Assembly (NCBI GenBank): GCA_902783235.1
Contig: CACZQG010000104.1
Span: 1 to 26,954 of the forward strand
Direction: 5' to 3'
DNA from: an uncultured Ruminococcus sp.
GTDB lineage: Bacteria > Bacillota > Clostridia > Oscillospirales > Ruminococcaceae
DNA: 26,954 nucleotides
Part shown: positions 1 through 8,060 of the stretch, in pieces
How the letters are laid out: every line of letters begins with the position of its first letter
How positions within the stretch are numbered: position 1 is the first letter of the stretch
The notes under the pieces: generated by a model
What the model saw: the letters and a program-made list of their open reading frames with translations, nothing else
Database searches by the model: none
What the model was told of the DNA's origin: nothing
Program-made: the position numbers and the translations under genes

Positions 1-15
1 TGGATAGAAATGCAA

Positions 16-56
16 ATGCCCTTGGGGCATATTCTTCGCATAAATCTTCAAGATTT
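16..56. other. two short hairpins downstream of the LCM methyltransferase gene
   Basis: Two small inverted repeats lie past the 3' end of the minus-strand methyltransferase gene. One has arms ATGCCC (16-21) and GGGCAT (25-30); the other has arms AAATCTT (42-48) and AAGATTT (50-56). Neither is followed by a convincing T-run on the minus strand, so a terminator role is only possible. Nothing else is recognisable in 1-132. Confidence 0.25.
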
Positions 57-132
57 AATTGGGACATCAATAGTAAACGATTTCGGTTATTATATCATTT
101 TTATTACTGCTGTTTATTGAAACCTTTTCTTT

Positions 133-930
133 TTACCATTGGAAAGTAGCCCAACGGTCATTCATTTTTGGAAGCAGTAAGGCAAACAGCTTTCCACGGA
201 TACTGTACTTTTTCATTTCCTCGTTAAAGCTATGCTCTTCTACAAGATGTATTCCATCAGTCAGATCGGCGATCTCCTGACCTGAATCGGTACCTGACAT
301 AAAATGAGCCTTTGTATTTTTAACAGTATCATGATGCTTTTCATTTTTCTGCATCATTTTGCAGTTCTGTTCTGCAATGAGAATTCCTCCGTCAGGGAAG
401 TTTGTTTTCAAAACCTCCAGGAAAGTACGGATCTGCTCCAGGGTGAGGTACATAAACAGACCCTCTGCAATAAAAACAGGCTTTGAGCTTACGGCTGCAA
501 CGGCTTCCCTGACCTTTAAACACCAATCATCCTTCAAAGCGTCTCCGGGTATCATTGTAACACGGGAGCTTTGAGGAAATGCCTTTTTTCTTGCTGAAAT
601 GGCATCCGGCAGATCAAGATCAAACCATAGGATCTTTCCGTTGTCAACTCTGTAAAAACGTGCGTCAAAGCCTGCTCCCACATTTACTATCACCGTATCC
701 GGTGCTTTTTTTATAATGCTTTTAAGCTGACGATCCAGCATGATAGTTCTTGCAATGACACCCTCATGGGACATGAATTTATCATAAGGCTTAGTATCGA
801 TCTTCAATGCCCTTATGATCTCCACCGCTTTTTTATCCTTCACTCTTGGTTTTTTACGCAATGTCTCACTTGCTTTTACAGCAAGAGGGATCAGGGCTGT
901 TGTCTGTACATCACCAAGCTTTAATTCCAT
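133..930 (-). CDS. class I SAM-dependent methyltransferase, LCM/polyketide O-methyltransferase-like family
   Basis: This 265-residue protein belongs to the leucine carboxyl methyltransferase (LCM)-like family of SAM-dependent O-methyltransferases. Motif I is visible as VNVGAGFDARFYR (about residues 82-94). The acidic SAM-ribose loop is FDLDLP (103-108), and the family motif IAEGLFMYL is at about 154-162. In this family the glycine-rich motif and the acidic loop bind SAM, while acceptors vary widely (protein carboxyl termini, small acids, polyketides), so the substrate cannot be named. There is no signal peptide, so it should be cytosolic. The ATG at 930 has AAAGGAG 8 bases upstream. It is a single-gene unit with its own promoter (1108-1136) and an unusually long leader of about 170 nt that can fold into nested stems. 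Confidence 0.85.
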   Translation of the reverse strand: MELKLGDVQTTALIPLAVKASETLRKKPRVKDKKAVEIIRALKIDTKPYDKFMSHEGVIARTIMLDRQLKSIIKKAPDTVIVNVGAGFDARFYRVDNGKILWFDLDLPDAISARKKAFPQSSRVTMIPGDALKDDWCLKVREAVAAVSSKPVFIAEGLFMYLTLEQIRTFLEVLKTNFPDGGILIAEQNCKMMQKNEKHHDTVKNTKAHFMSGTDSGQEIADLTDGIHLVEEHSFNEEMKKYSIRGKLFALLLPKMNDRWATFQW

Positions 931-1107
931 AATATCATTCTCCTTTGAAATAGTAGTTGCTTATTAGCAACCGCTAACTCTTGGACAGTACCGCAGATCC
1001 TTTTGCAATTATGCATGACATGACAGAGCGGTTATTGCTTTGACCTCGCAGATACTGTATTGATTTGGTATTGCCTGAAAGTTAGCAGATGCAAACTCAC
1101 TAATATC
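931..1107 (-). promoter_or_regulatory. long foldable 5' leader of the LCM methyltransferase gene
   Basis: The promoter at 1108-1136 implies a leader of roughly 170 nt. Three nested complementarities can be drawn. P1 is AGTTAGC (plus strand 1080-1086) with GCTAACT (973-979). P2 is ACAGTACCGC (985-994) with GCAGATACTGT (1048-1058), 10 pairs with one bulge. P3 is GCAAT (1005-1009) with ATTGC (1034-1038). The P1 strand nearest the start codon also fits a competing local hairpin, TTAGC-GGTT-GCTAA, and the next bases fit another, GTTGCT-AATA-AGCAAC, just before the ribosome-binding site. This resembles a switch, but it matches no riboswitch class that I recognise. Confidence 0.4.
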
Positions 1108-1136
1108 ATTATAACATATATGAGTTTTATTTTCAA
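1108..1136 (-). promoter_or_regulatory. sigma-A promoter for the LCM methyltransferase gene
   Basis: On the minus strand, TTGAAA (1131-1136) is followed by a 17-base spacer and a perfect TATAAT (1108-1113). Start of transcription is expected near 1101. Confidence 0.8.
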
Positions 1137-1249
1137 TATATTAAAAGAAATTTTTTAAAAATTGGCTGCTGAAGCCGCTTTGAGCAAGGTTCAGTCAAAA
1201 GGGGAGGACGGAAACAGTATATTCAGGTTCTTTTCTTGTGGGTAGTAAT

Positions 1250-1284
1250 AAGGCAGCACCTCAGAAGAACTGCAAGTGCTGCCT
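1250..1284. repeat. degenerate copy of the dispersed palindrome; possible rlmA terminator
   Basis: The inverted repeat has arms AGGCAGCAC (1251-1259) and GTGCTGCCT (1276-1284), enclosing 16 bases. The outer ends match the AAGGCAAC-type ends of the better copies at 2334-2368 and 4355-4393, but the core has diverged. It lies about 120 bases beyond the rlmA stop on the minus strand and has no T-run, so termination is uncertain. The rest of 1137-1403 shows no gene. Confidence 0.45.
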
Positions 1285-1403
1285 ATGATATTAATATCCA
1301 AGCTCCTCATTTACGAGTATAACATGGAGCCTGTCTTTATGAATTGTCCATTGAAATTACTTCTTTAAAGCAAATATATGTGAAATAATTCTTACATATG
1401 TTA

Positions 1404-2225
1404 TTATTTCTTTCGGAAGATAAGTATATCAAATCCGCAGGTAATGTTAAGACTATCAAGCTCAGCAAGCCTTTGGGTACCATCCTTTGGAGATCTGTAA
1501 TAATACGGGGTCATTGCAAACAGATCGGAAATTGCTTTTTGGGATGGTAATTCGGCTTCATATTCAAGTCGGATCTCGTCAACAGGGGCAAAGCTTTTCA
1601 GCAGATAATTGTTGGGTTTATTTAAGTACGGTTCATTGTAAAGTACGGATTTTAGTTCGTACAGATGACCGGGAGACGGGCACACTATGATAAGCTTTCC
1701 GCCTTTTTTCAGAACACGGGCATATTCTTCATTGCTGACAGGTGCAAATGTACACACGATAAGATGAGCCGATCTGACGGCAAAGGGCAGCTCAAAGCAG
1801 GATGCGGCTGCATATCGTACATTATCAAGACCCATTTCACAGGCCTTTGATGATGCATGACGAACTCCGGATTTGGACAGATCCATCCCGTAGATATGTA
1901 CCTGTGGGTTGCTCTCAGCGTATATATTGGTGTAATAGCCCTCACCGCAGCCACAGTCCAGCACCTGGGGATCTTCCTCTCCCAGGGTATATTTACCAAT
2001 GAGAGATGCTACCTGTTCCGCAAGGGGACGATACAGCCCCAGTGAAAGAAAATCAGTACGGGCTTTTATCATCATTGGGTTATCACCGGCAGTTTTGGGT
2101 GTATGCTTTGCACTTAACAGGTTGACATATCCCTGAGCCGCTGAATCAAAACGATGACCCTTTTTGCATGAGTATCCGAATTTGTTTTCCTTCAGCCTGC
2201 CCTTGCACACAGGACACATAAACAT
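1404..2225 (-). CDS. rlmA: 23S rRNA (guanine-N1)-methyltransferase RlmA
   Basis: This protein methylates N1 of a guanine in hairpin 35 of 23S rRNA (G745 or G748, depending on subfamily) using SAM. An N-terminal zinc site is visible as C4-x2-C7 and C20-x3-H24. It is followed by the family signature GYVNLL and a SAM-binding motif VLDCGCGEGYYT at about residue 90. The C-terminal MTPYYYR also matches E. coli RlmA. The frame opens upstream at a TTG (2234), but GGAG (2235-2238) abuts that codon. The same GGAG lies 9 bases before the ATG at 2225, which is chosen, giving 273 residues. In Gram-positives the RlmA(II) type modifies G748 and can affect macrolide response; which subfamily this is cannot be settled here. 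It is a stand-alone gene with its own promoter. Confidence 0.9.
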   Translation of the reverse strand: MFMCPVCKGRLKENKFGYSCKKGHRFDSAAQGYVNLLSAKHTPKTAGDNPMMIKARTDFLSLGLYRPLAEQVASLIGKYTLGEEDPQVLDCGCGEGYYTNIYAESNPQVHIYGMDLSKSGVRHASSKACEMGLDNVRYAAASCFELPFAVRSAHLIVCTFAPVSNEEYARVLKKGGKLIIVCPSPGHLYELKSVLYNEPYLNKPNNYLLKSFAPVDEIRLEYEAELPSQKAISDLFAMTPYYYRSPKDGTQRLAELDSLNITCGFDILIFRKK

Positions 2226-2259
2226 AGGATCCAACTCCGATCTAAAATAATAAGCTGCT

Positions 2260-2285
2260 GAGTATCACATAAGTATGTGATACTC
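2260..2285. promoter_or_regulatory. 26-base palindrome at the rlmA transcription start
   Basis: This is a perfect inverted repeat of 12-base arms (GAGTATCACATA, 2260-2271; TATGTGATACTC, 2274-2285) around AG. It begins at the predicted start of the rlmA transcript, about 35 bases before the ribosome-binding site. It could be an operator or a 5'-terminal mRNA hairpin. It is followed by TTTTT on the plus strand, but no plus-strand gene ends here. Confidence 0.55.
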
Positions 2286-2293
2286 TTTTTTCT

Positions 2294-2323
2294 ATTATAC
2301 ATCATTTTCACATGAAAAGTCAA
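2294..2323 (-). promoter_or_regulatory. sigma-A promoter for rlmA
   Basis: On the minus strand, TTGACT (2318-2323) is followed by an 18-base spacer and TATAAT (2294-2299). Transcription should start near 2287, at the edge of the 26-base palindrome. Confidence 0.75.
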
Positions 2324-2333
2324 GGAAATGTAT

Positions 2334-2368
2334 AGGCAATACCGCACAATCTTTGTGCGGTATTGTCT
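2334..2368. repeat. dispersed palindromic repeat, copy between divergent promoters
   Basis: The left arm AGGCAATACCGCACAA (2334-2349) and right arm TTGTGCGGTATTGTCT (2353-2368) surround the loop TCT, with one G-T pair. It lies between the -35 boxes of rlmA (2318-2323) and the chemotaxis gene (2431-2436), so it cannot terminate either transcript. Confidence 0.8.
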
Positions 2369-2430
2369 TAACTGTATCAGATTTGTACTTGATGATATAT
2401 GGAGTCATGATCTGTTTTTTTAAAAAAGTA

Positions 2431-2459
2431 TAGACAAATCATACTTATTGTGATATAAT
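2431..2459 (+). promoter_or_regulatory. sigma-A promoter for the chemotaxis receptor gene
   Basis: TAGACA (2431-2436), a 17-base spacer and a perfect TATAAT (2454-2459). An AT-rich hairpin (arms 2481-2488 and 2493-2500) lies in the short leader just before the ribosome-binding site. Confidence 0.7.
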
Positions 2460-2515
2460 ATATGTATATTATAAGTTTTTGAATAAAAAATGTTTTATTC
2501 AGGGAAGGAAAATGT

Positions 2516-4342
2516 ATGAAAACATCAATTACCAAGAGGCTTTTAAGATTAGGTATACTCTGCACCGGCGTTGCAGCCTTTGCGGTTGCTCTTGTTGCAG
2601 GTGCCAGTATTAATATTGTAGAGAATAACTTTTCCAAAAGATTAGGGGACACAGTGCTGAAAAGTGTTGTCAATTCATTGCAGGAGGAAGCGGAATATCT
2701 GCCTAATGGTCTGCGTGAAGCTGTACCGGGTGAGCATAATGATATATTTGATGATGTATTCCTGTTGGGAGAGAAAAAGGATTATGAGTACAGTGAATTC
2801 TTGGAAAACAGCAAAGGACTGAGTGAAAATGGTATAAATATCGCCTATATACCCAACGCTGATCTGTATCTTGTAGCCTTGAACCGGGGCAAGGATACGA
2901 TAGTAGGCTCACTTACCAGTGACTATTTTGACTATGCCGTTAGTATCATGCAGGATGACGGTTGCTATGGTTATATGGTAAATGTTCAGGATGGAAGAGT
3001 AATGCTGGAATCAGACAGATCCGAATGCGGCAAATATCTCTCGGAAGACAGTCTTTATTCCAAAAATCTTGAAAATGCTTCATCAGGCAGCTCCTATACC
3101 AATGGAAGCGTACTTTCTTCATACATAGTCTATTCCGATGTCCTTCCCGACAATCCCGAGTTCTGTGTTATTTATTGCACCAGCTCATCAAATATCCACG
3201 GTACAGGGATAATTTGCCTGATTATAATTGCTGTCTGGGCGGCTGCCCTTTCGGTGACAGGTACTATAGTATCCATAAAGGTGGCAAAGAAAATATCTGA
3301 TTCCATAAATCCTACTGCTCAGTGTCTGGATAAATTCTCCCGTGGAGAGATTGATACTTCCTTCAGAGCAAATAACCGTGGCGATGAAACAGAGGTCTTG
3401 TCTCAGGCAATGGAAAAAACAATTACCAATCTGGGCGCTTATATCCGTGATATAGACTATATGCTGTCTGAGATATCTCAGGGCAATCTGACAGCCGAAA
3501 GCACCTGTGACTATGAGGGTGATTTCAACAATATCAAGAATTCCCTGGAAAACATCTCCAATTCTCTCAGAAATACCATTGATACCATAAGAGAAGTGGG
3601 AGAACAGGTAAATACAGGTGTAGAAACTCTTACGGATGGTGCGCAGAATCTGGCAAATAATTCAACTCTGGAAACAGATACGCTGGACGGACTTGAACGA
3701 CTTGTTAATGATATTAATGATAATGTATCCGCAAATGCTGAAATGACAGTCCGTATGAAGGGACTTGCAGGAAAAACTGTAAAGTCTGTGGAAAACGGAA
3801 ACACCAGCATGAATAATCTCAGCGGTGCTATTGAGGAGATAAGACACGCTTCCGAGGAGATACAGTCCATTACCAAGCTTATTGATGATATTGCATTCCA
3901 GACAAATATCCTGGCTCTCAATGCTGCTGTTGAGGCCGCAAGAGCCGGAAGTGCAGGTAAGGGCTTTGCCGTGGTTGCAGATGAGGTCAGAAACCTTGCA
4001 AGCAAGTCTGCCGAAGCTGCAAAGGACGCAGTAAAGGTGATAGGAAGAACTGTTGATGCTGTTAACAGAGGTGTGGAGCTGAATGATGCAGTAACATCAT
4101 CGCTTAATGAAGTGGATTCTGCTGTACATGAATTCAGTGATCTTGCGGAAAAGGTGGCTGTTTCATCGGAAAAACAGGCAAAGGATATTACCAATCTCAA
4201 CAGCGGACTTTCCGATCTGTCAAATACAGTTAACAGCAATGCTTCCACGGCTCAGATGTCTGCCGCCAGCGCTCAGGAGCTTTCGGGTCAGACTCAGGTG
4301 CTGGAGCAGCAGCTCAGAAGGTTCAGGACAAACAGATCCTGA
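2516..4342 (+). CDS. methyl-accepting chemotaxis protein, Cache-type sensor
   Basis: This 608-residue transmembrane receptor should signal to CheA/CheW. The N-terminal membrane helix is at about residues 9-32. An extracellular region of some 195 residues contains a Cache-like stretch ([19 protein letters not shown]). The second membrane helix (about 229-252) is followed by a HAMP linker and a long helical signalling domain. The highly conserved hairpin tip is [20 protein letters not shown] (from about 456), continuing through [13 protein letters not shown]. The ATG at 2516 has AAGGA 6 bases upstream; an ATG at 2512 is out of frame. The ligand is unknown. No che or flagellar genes are nearby, so it is an orphan receptor in this window. 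It ends convergently with cysK across the hairpin at 4355-4393. Confidence 0.93.
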   Translation: MKTSITKRLLRLGILCTGVAAFAVALVAGASINIVENNFSKRLGDTVLKSVVNSLQEEAEYLPNGLREAVPGEHNDIFDDVFLLGEKKDYEYSEFLENSKGLSENGINIAYIPNADLYLVALNRGKDTIVGSLTSDYFDYAVSIMQDDGCYGYMVNVQDGRVMLESDRSECGKYLSEDSLYSKNLENASSGSSYTNGSVLSSYIVYSDVLPDNPEFCVIYCTSSSNIHGTGIICLIIIAVWAAALSVTGTIVSIKVAKKISDSINPTAQCLDKFSRGEIDTSFRANNRGDETEVLSQAMEKTITNLGAYIRDIDYMLSEISQGNLTAESTCDYEGDFNNIKNSLENISNSLRNTIDTIREVGEQVNTGVETLTDGAQNLANNSTLETDTLDGLERLVNDINDNVSANAEMTVRMKGLAGKTVKSVENGNTSMNNLSGAIEEIRHASEEIQSITKLIDDIAFQTNILALNAAVEAARAGSAGKGFAVVADEVRNLASKSAEAAKDAVKVIGRTVDAVNRGVELNDAVTSSLNEVDSAVHEFSDLAEKVAVSSEKQAKDITNLNSGLSDLSNTVNSNASTAQMSAASAQELSGQTQVLEQQLRRFRTNRS

Positions 4343-4354
4343 TTCCGATAGCAT

Positions 4355-4393
4355 AAAGGCAACACCGCACAATCTTTGTGCGGTGTTGCCTTT
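4355..4393. repeat. perfect palindromic repeat between convergent genes, possible bidirectional terminator
   Basis: This is a perfect 18-base stem, AAAGGCAACACCGCACAA (4355-4372) against 4376-4393, with loop TCT. It sits between the stop codons of the chemotaxis gene and cysK. Only short T-runs follow the stem, but its length and position make termination in both directions likely. It shares arm sequence and loop with the copy at 2334-2368. Confidence 0.8.
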
Positions 4394-4409
4394 ACTATAT
4401 TCGTTTTTT

Positions 4410-5342
4410 TTACTCGGTGAAAAGGGGAGTGGAATAATATCTGTCGCCGCTGTCGGGAAGGATAGCAACTATAGTTTTGCCCTTGTTCTCAGGCCGTTTA
4501 GACAGCTCTATGGCACCATAAAGTGCAGCACCCGATGAGATGCCGACGGATATTCCTTCCTTCTTAACAAGCAGTTTAGCTGTATCGAAAGCCTGTTCAT
4601 TGGATACGGTTATTATCTCATCATATATGTCAGTGTTCAGCACATCAGGTACAAATCCGGCTCCGATGCCCTGTATCTTGTGAGCACCGGCTTTTCCCTG
4701 AGAAAGTACAGGTGAGCTTTCGGGCTCAACAGCAATTATTTTAACTTCGGGATTCTTACTTTTCAGGTATTCGCCTACACCTGTAAGTGTACCGCCTGTA
4801 CCAACACCTGCTACAAATATATCTACATTACCGTCTGTATCATTCCATATCTCAGGACCTGTTTCGGCTTTATGAACAGCAGGGTTGGCAGGGTTTACAA
4901 ATTGTCCCGGAATAAAGCTTCCGGGTATCTCCTGAGACAGCTCCTCGGCTTTGGCAATTGCTCCCTTCATACCCTTTGCACCCTCTGTAAGAACCAGCTC
5001 GGCACCGTAGGCTTTAAGAATATTTCTTCTCTCCACACTCATTGTCTCCGGCATGGTTATTATTATCCTGTATCCCTTTGCAGCTGCAATAGCTGCCAGT
5101 CCAATACCTGTATTGCCTGATGTGGGTTCGATAATAACAGAGCCTTCCTTGAGAATGCCCTTGTTTTCCGCATCCTCGATCATTGCTTTGGCTATTCTGT
5201 CCTTAACACTTCCTGCCGGATTGAAATATTCCAGCTTTACAAGTACGTTTGCTTTAAGATCCAGTTCCTTTTCAACATTGATCACCTCAACAAGGGGTGT
5301 TTTTCCTATAAGATCCAGTGTTCCTTTATAAATATTTGACAT
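4410..5342 (-). CDS. cysK: cysteine synthase A (O-acetylserine sulfhydrylase)
   Basis: This 310-residue PLP enzyme makes cysteine from O-acetylserine and sulfide. The PLP lysine is K47 in NPAGSVKDR. The asparagine loop is [11 protein letters not shown], the phosphate-binding glycine run is [12 protein letters not shown], and the C-terminal motif is [11 protein letters not shown]. Length is normal for the family. The ATG at 5342 has AAAGGA upstream. It is the last gene of the ten-gene sulfur operon, 24 bases after mnmA. This places local cysteine supply next to the desulfurase SufS that consumes cysteine. A CysM-type preference for thiosulfate or another thiol donor cannot be excluded from sequence, but the motifs favour CysK. 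Confidence 0.95.
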   Translation of the reverse strand: MSNIYKGTLDLIGKTPLVEVINVEKELDLKANVLVKLEYFNPAGSVKDRIAKAMIEDAENKGILKEGSVIIEPTSGNTGIGLAAIAAAKGYRIIITMPETMSVERRNILKAYGAELVLTEGAKGMKGAIAKAEELSQEIPGSFIPGQFVNPANPAVHKAETGPEIWNDTDGNVDIFVAGVGTGGTLTGVGEYLKSKNPEVKIIAVEPESSPVLSQGKAGAHKIQGIGAGFVPDVLNTDIYDEIITVSNEQAFDTAKLLVKKEGISVGISSGAALYGAIELSKRPENKGKTIVAILPDSGDRYYSTPLFTE

Positions 5343-5366
5343 AAAAAATCATTCCTTTCAAACTAT

Positions 5367-6428
5367 TCAGATAATAAAACCGCTGCAAAGTATACAGCCG
5401 TTTTCATTGTACAATACAGCCGATTGTCCGGCTGCTGCGGCTCTGACAGGCTTGTCAAACAGTATACGCATTTTCCCGTTTTCAAGCATCTGAGCTGTGC
5501 ATTCCTGAGCCTTGTGATGATAACGTACTCCGGCATTGCATCTGAGGCTTTCGCCGGGTACCATTTTTTCTATTCCCATAAAGGAAATATCTGTGCAGTA
5601 TATCTCACGGGAATAAAGACATTTTTCATCTCCTATGGTAACGGTATTGTCGTTACTGTTTATTCTCTGTACATATGCAGGATACCCCAGAGCAAGCCCG
5701 AGGCCACGTCGTTGTCCTATGGTATAATGATATATACCCCTGTGCCTGCCTATTATATTCCCTTCGGTATCTTTAAAATATCCCTCCGGGGGCAGTTCAC
5801 CTGAAAAATTATTTTCAATAAAGCTTCTATGATCGCCCTGAGTTACAAAGCATATCTCCTGAGAATCAGGCTTTTCCGCTGAGGGCAGACCTGTTTGCTT
5901 TGCTATTTCCCTTACCTGCACCTTGGAAAGCCCTCCCAGGGGCATAAGAGTCCTGCTAAGATGTTCCTGGGTAAGACGGCACAGCATATAGGTCTGATCC
6001 TTTTCGGCATGGTCAGCTGTCTTTACAGTATACCTTCCGTTTTCAAGCCTGATTATATTTGCGTAGTGCCCTGTAGCTATCATTTGCGCATCCAATTGAT
6101 CTGCTGCTTCCAGCATTTTATCCCATTTGATATATCTGTTGCAGACTATACACGGATTGGGAGTGAGTCCGTTGACATATTCATTGACAAATGGCTGAGT
6201 AACATGGGTACGGAATTCGCTCATACAATTTCGGACATAGTAGGGGATACCCAGCATATCCGCAGCAGCCCTTGCATCATCTATTTCACAACATCGGCTG
6301 TCCTCGCCGTCTTCTGTGACCCATGTGCGAAGGGTGAAGCCAATGACATCATAACCTGCAATTTTCAGCAGATAAGCTGTAACTGCGCTGTCCACTCCTC
6401 CCGAAAGCCCTACAAGTATGCGTTTCAT
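5367..6428 (-). CDS. mnmA: tRNA-specific 2-thiouridylase MnmA
   Basis: This 353-residue enzyme forms 2-thiouridine at wobble position 34 of tRNA(Lys/Glu/Gln). It adenylates U34 and transfers sulfur from a persulfide. The N-terminal ATP-pyrophosphatase loop is GLSGGVDSAV. The catalytic cysteine pair is C96 (in NPCIVCNRYIKW) and C193 (in EICFVTQGDH), and TGHYANI matches the family. Its ATG shares ATGA with the sufU stop, so it is translationally coupled to the sulfur carrier gene and has no strong ribosome-binding site of its own. In B. subtilis MnmA is served by a dedicated desulfurase (YrvO). Here the operon suggests SufS-SufU as the donor, which is an inference. Confidence 0.95.
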   Translation of the reverse strand: MKRILVGLSGGVDSAVTAYLLKIAGYDVIGFTLRTWVTEDGEDSRCCEIDDARAAADMLGIPYYVRNCMSEFRTHVTQPFVNEYVNGLTPNPCIVCNRYIKWDKMLEAADQLDAQMIATGHYANIIRLENGRYTVKTADHAEKDQTYMLCRLTQEHLSRTLMPLGGLSKVQVREIAKQTGLPSAEKPDSQEICFVTQGDHRSFIENNFSGELPPEGYFKDTEGNIIGRHRGIYHYTIGQRRGLGLALGYPAYVQRINSNDNTVTIGDEKCLYSREIYCTDISFMGIEKMVPGESLRCNAGVRYHHKAQECTAQMLENGKMRILFDKPVRAAAAGQSAVLYNENGCILCSGFII

Positions 6429-6850
6429 ATACTTTCAGCCAGCAGCTTTTTCAGAGTATTCCAGCCCAGCATGGCACATTTTACCCTTGCAGGCATTTTA
6501 GAGATATTCTGAAGCGCACCTGCTTCCTCCAATTCCTCCAGCTCTGCCTCTGTGATCTCTCCGCTTATCATTTTTGAAAACAGCTGACACAGCTCCATTG
6601 CTCTTTGGGGAGTTTTGCCTATAATAAGATCCAGCATTATATCGGTGGATGCCTGAGAAACGGCACAGCCCACACCTGTAAAGGAGCCCTGGGTTATGAT
6701 GTCCTTATCTATTACCAGATGAAGAGACAGCTGATCTCCGCAGGAGGGATTTATGCCTTCATTTGAACAGGTGGCACATGGAAGCTCATGAAGATGCAAG
6801 GGGTGAAGATTGTGATCGATAAGTATCTCATTGTAAAAATTATCTGTCAT
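6425..6850 (-). CDS. sufU: SufU zinc-dependent sulfur transfer protein
   Basis: This 141-residue protein accepts sulfur from SufS and passes it to the SufBCD scaffold. The B. subtilis SufU zinc ligands have clear equivalents: C37 and D39 in NPSCGD, C62 in GVGCAVSQAS and C125 in KCAMLGW. Two further cysteines (C25, C28, in CATC) lie just upstream in a position that varies among SufU proteins. The ATG at 6850 has AAGGAGA 8 bases upstream and overlaps the end of sufS by 11 bases. The gene ends in an ATGA overlap with mnmA. The conserved C-terminal cysteine and the neighbouring SufS support a SufU rather than IscU assignment. Confidence 0.93.
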   Translation of the reverse strand: MTDNFYNEILIDHNLHPLHLHELPCATCSNEGINPSCGDQLSLHLVIDKDIITQGSFTGVGCAVSQASTDIMLDLIIGKTPQRAMELCQLFSKMISGEITEAELEELEEAGALQNISKMPARVKCAMLGWNTLKKLLAESI

Positions 6851-8060
6851 ATCCCATTCTCCTTCTTATAGTTTTCAGGGTACATATAAATGATTCAATA
6901 TCCTTCTCGTCATTATAAAATGCAAGGCTCATTCTTGCGGTAGACTGGATCTTCAAATACTGATGAAGAGGCTGGGCACAGTGATGACCTGCACGGATGG
7001 CAATGCCATCTGCATCGAATACAGCTCCCACATCATGAGGATGAACTCCCTCCAGCGTAAAGGTAATAAGTCCGTGATGCTTTTGGGGATCAGGTGAGCC
7101 GACTATCCTGATATGAGGTATTTCCTGCATTTTTTCAAATGCCATTAACGTAAGCTGTCTTTCTCTTTCCTGTATCACATCAAAGCCTATGCCGCTGATA
7201 TACTTTATTGCTGCGCCAAGCCCTACAGCACCGCCTACGTTAACCGTTCCCGCTTCAAATTTGTGGGGGAGCTGAGCATAGGTGGCATTCTCCCTTGTAA
7301 CGTATTCAATCATTTCACCGCCGTACAGGAAGGGGGACATTTTTTCCAGAAGATCCTCTCTGCCATACAGTACACCAATACCCATGGGAGCATACATCTT
7401 ATGACCTGAAAATGCAAAAAAGTCAACTCCCAGGTCTTTTACATCCACAGGCATATGTGATACGCTCTGCGCACCGTCACATACCACAACAGTTCCGTTG
7501 CTGTGACATATATCCGTAAATTCCCGGATGAGATTGGCTTGTCCGAAAACATTGGATACCTGTGCTATGGCAAACAGCCTGGTATGAGGGGTAAGAGCAT
7601 TTTTCAGATCCTGTACAGAGTATTCTCCGGATTCGCTGCATTCCAGGTATTTTAAAACTGCTCCCGTGTTATGAGCCAGTCTTTGCCAGGGCAGAAGGTC
7701 TGAATGATGCTCGGAGATACACACAAGTATCTCGTCGCCTTTATCAATGTTATCACGCCCATAGGTATAAGCTATAAGATTCAGGCTCTCGGTGGTATTT
7801 CTTGTAAATATGATCTCCCTTATGCTTTTGGCACCAATAAATCCTCTTACGGTCTCTCTTGCGTTTTCATAAGCCTTTGTGGATATATCGCTAAGCTCAT
7901 ATATCCCTCTGAAGGGGTTGGCGTTTTCATTGGCGTAATATTCATTCACTGCATCTATGACCAATTGGGGTCTCTGTGATGTAGCTGCATTGTCAAGATA
8001 GACCAGATCCGGATATTTCTGATACACCGGAAAGTCTTTTTTATAGCCCTTACTGTTCAT
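6840..8060 (-). CDS. sufS: group II cysteine desulfurase SufS
   Basis: This PLP enzyme converts cysteine to alanine and holds the sulfur as a persulfide for SufU. With the chosen start it has 406 residues, the same length as B. subtilis SufS. The PLP lysine is K221 in FSGHKMYAP, and the catalytic cysteine is C361 in RAGHHCAQP. The frame is open further upstream, to 8105. The ATG at 8060 has GGAG 7 bases ahead, gives the usual N-terminus (KKDFP) and overlaps sufD by only 11 bases, so it is preferred. It lies fourth in the SufC-B-D-S-U block. Group II desulfurases are normally stimulated by SufU, which is encoded next. Confidence 0.95.
   Translation of the reverse strand: MNSKGYKKDFPVYQKYPDLVYLDNAATSQRPQLVIDAVNEYYANENANPFRGIYELSDISTKAYENARETVRGFIGAKSIREIIFTRNTTESLNLIAYTYGRDNIDKGDEILVCISEHHSDLLPWQRLAHNTGAVLKYLECSESGEYSVQDLKNALTPHTRLFAIAQVSNVFGQANLIREFTDICHSNGTVVVCDGAQSVSHMPVDVKDLGVDFFAFSGHKMYAPMGIGVLYGREDLLEKMSPFLYGGEMIEYVTRENATYAQLPHKFEAGTVNVGGAVGLGAAIKYISGIGFDVIQERERQLTLMAFEKMQEIPHIRIVGSPDPQKHHGLITFTLEGVHPHDVGAVFDADGIAIRAGHHCAQPLHQYLKIQSTARMSLAFYNDEKDIESFICTLKTIRRRMGYDR

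Noticed and set aside
983..998. Plus-strand sequence around GTACCGC resembling a T-box antiterminator motif
   Set aside because: The full T-box core (GGTGG-ACCGCG) is absent, and no plus-strand gene follows. The bases are better explained as one arm of the methyltransferase leader stem.
3511..4248. 245-residue open frame antisense to the chemotaxis receptor
   Set aside because: It is the mirror of the strongly conserved signalling domain, has a low-complexity S/A/L-rich product and lacks a ribosome-binding site.
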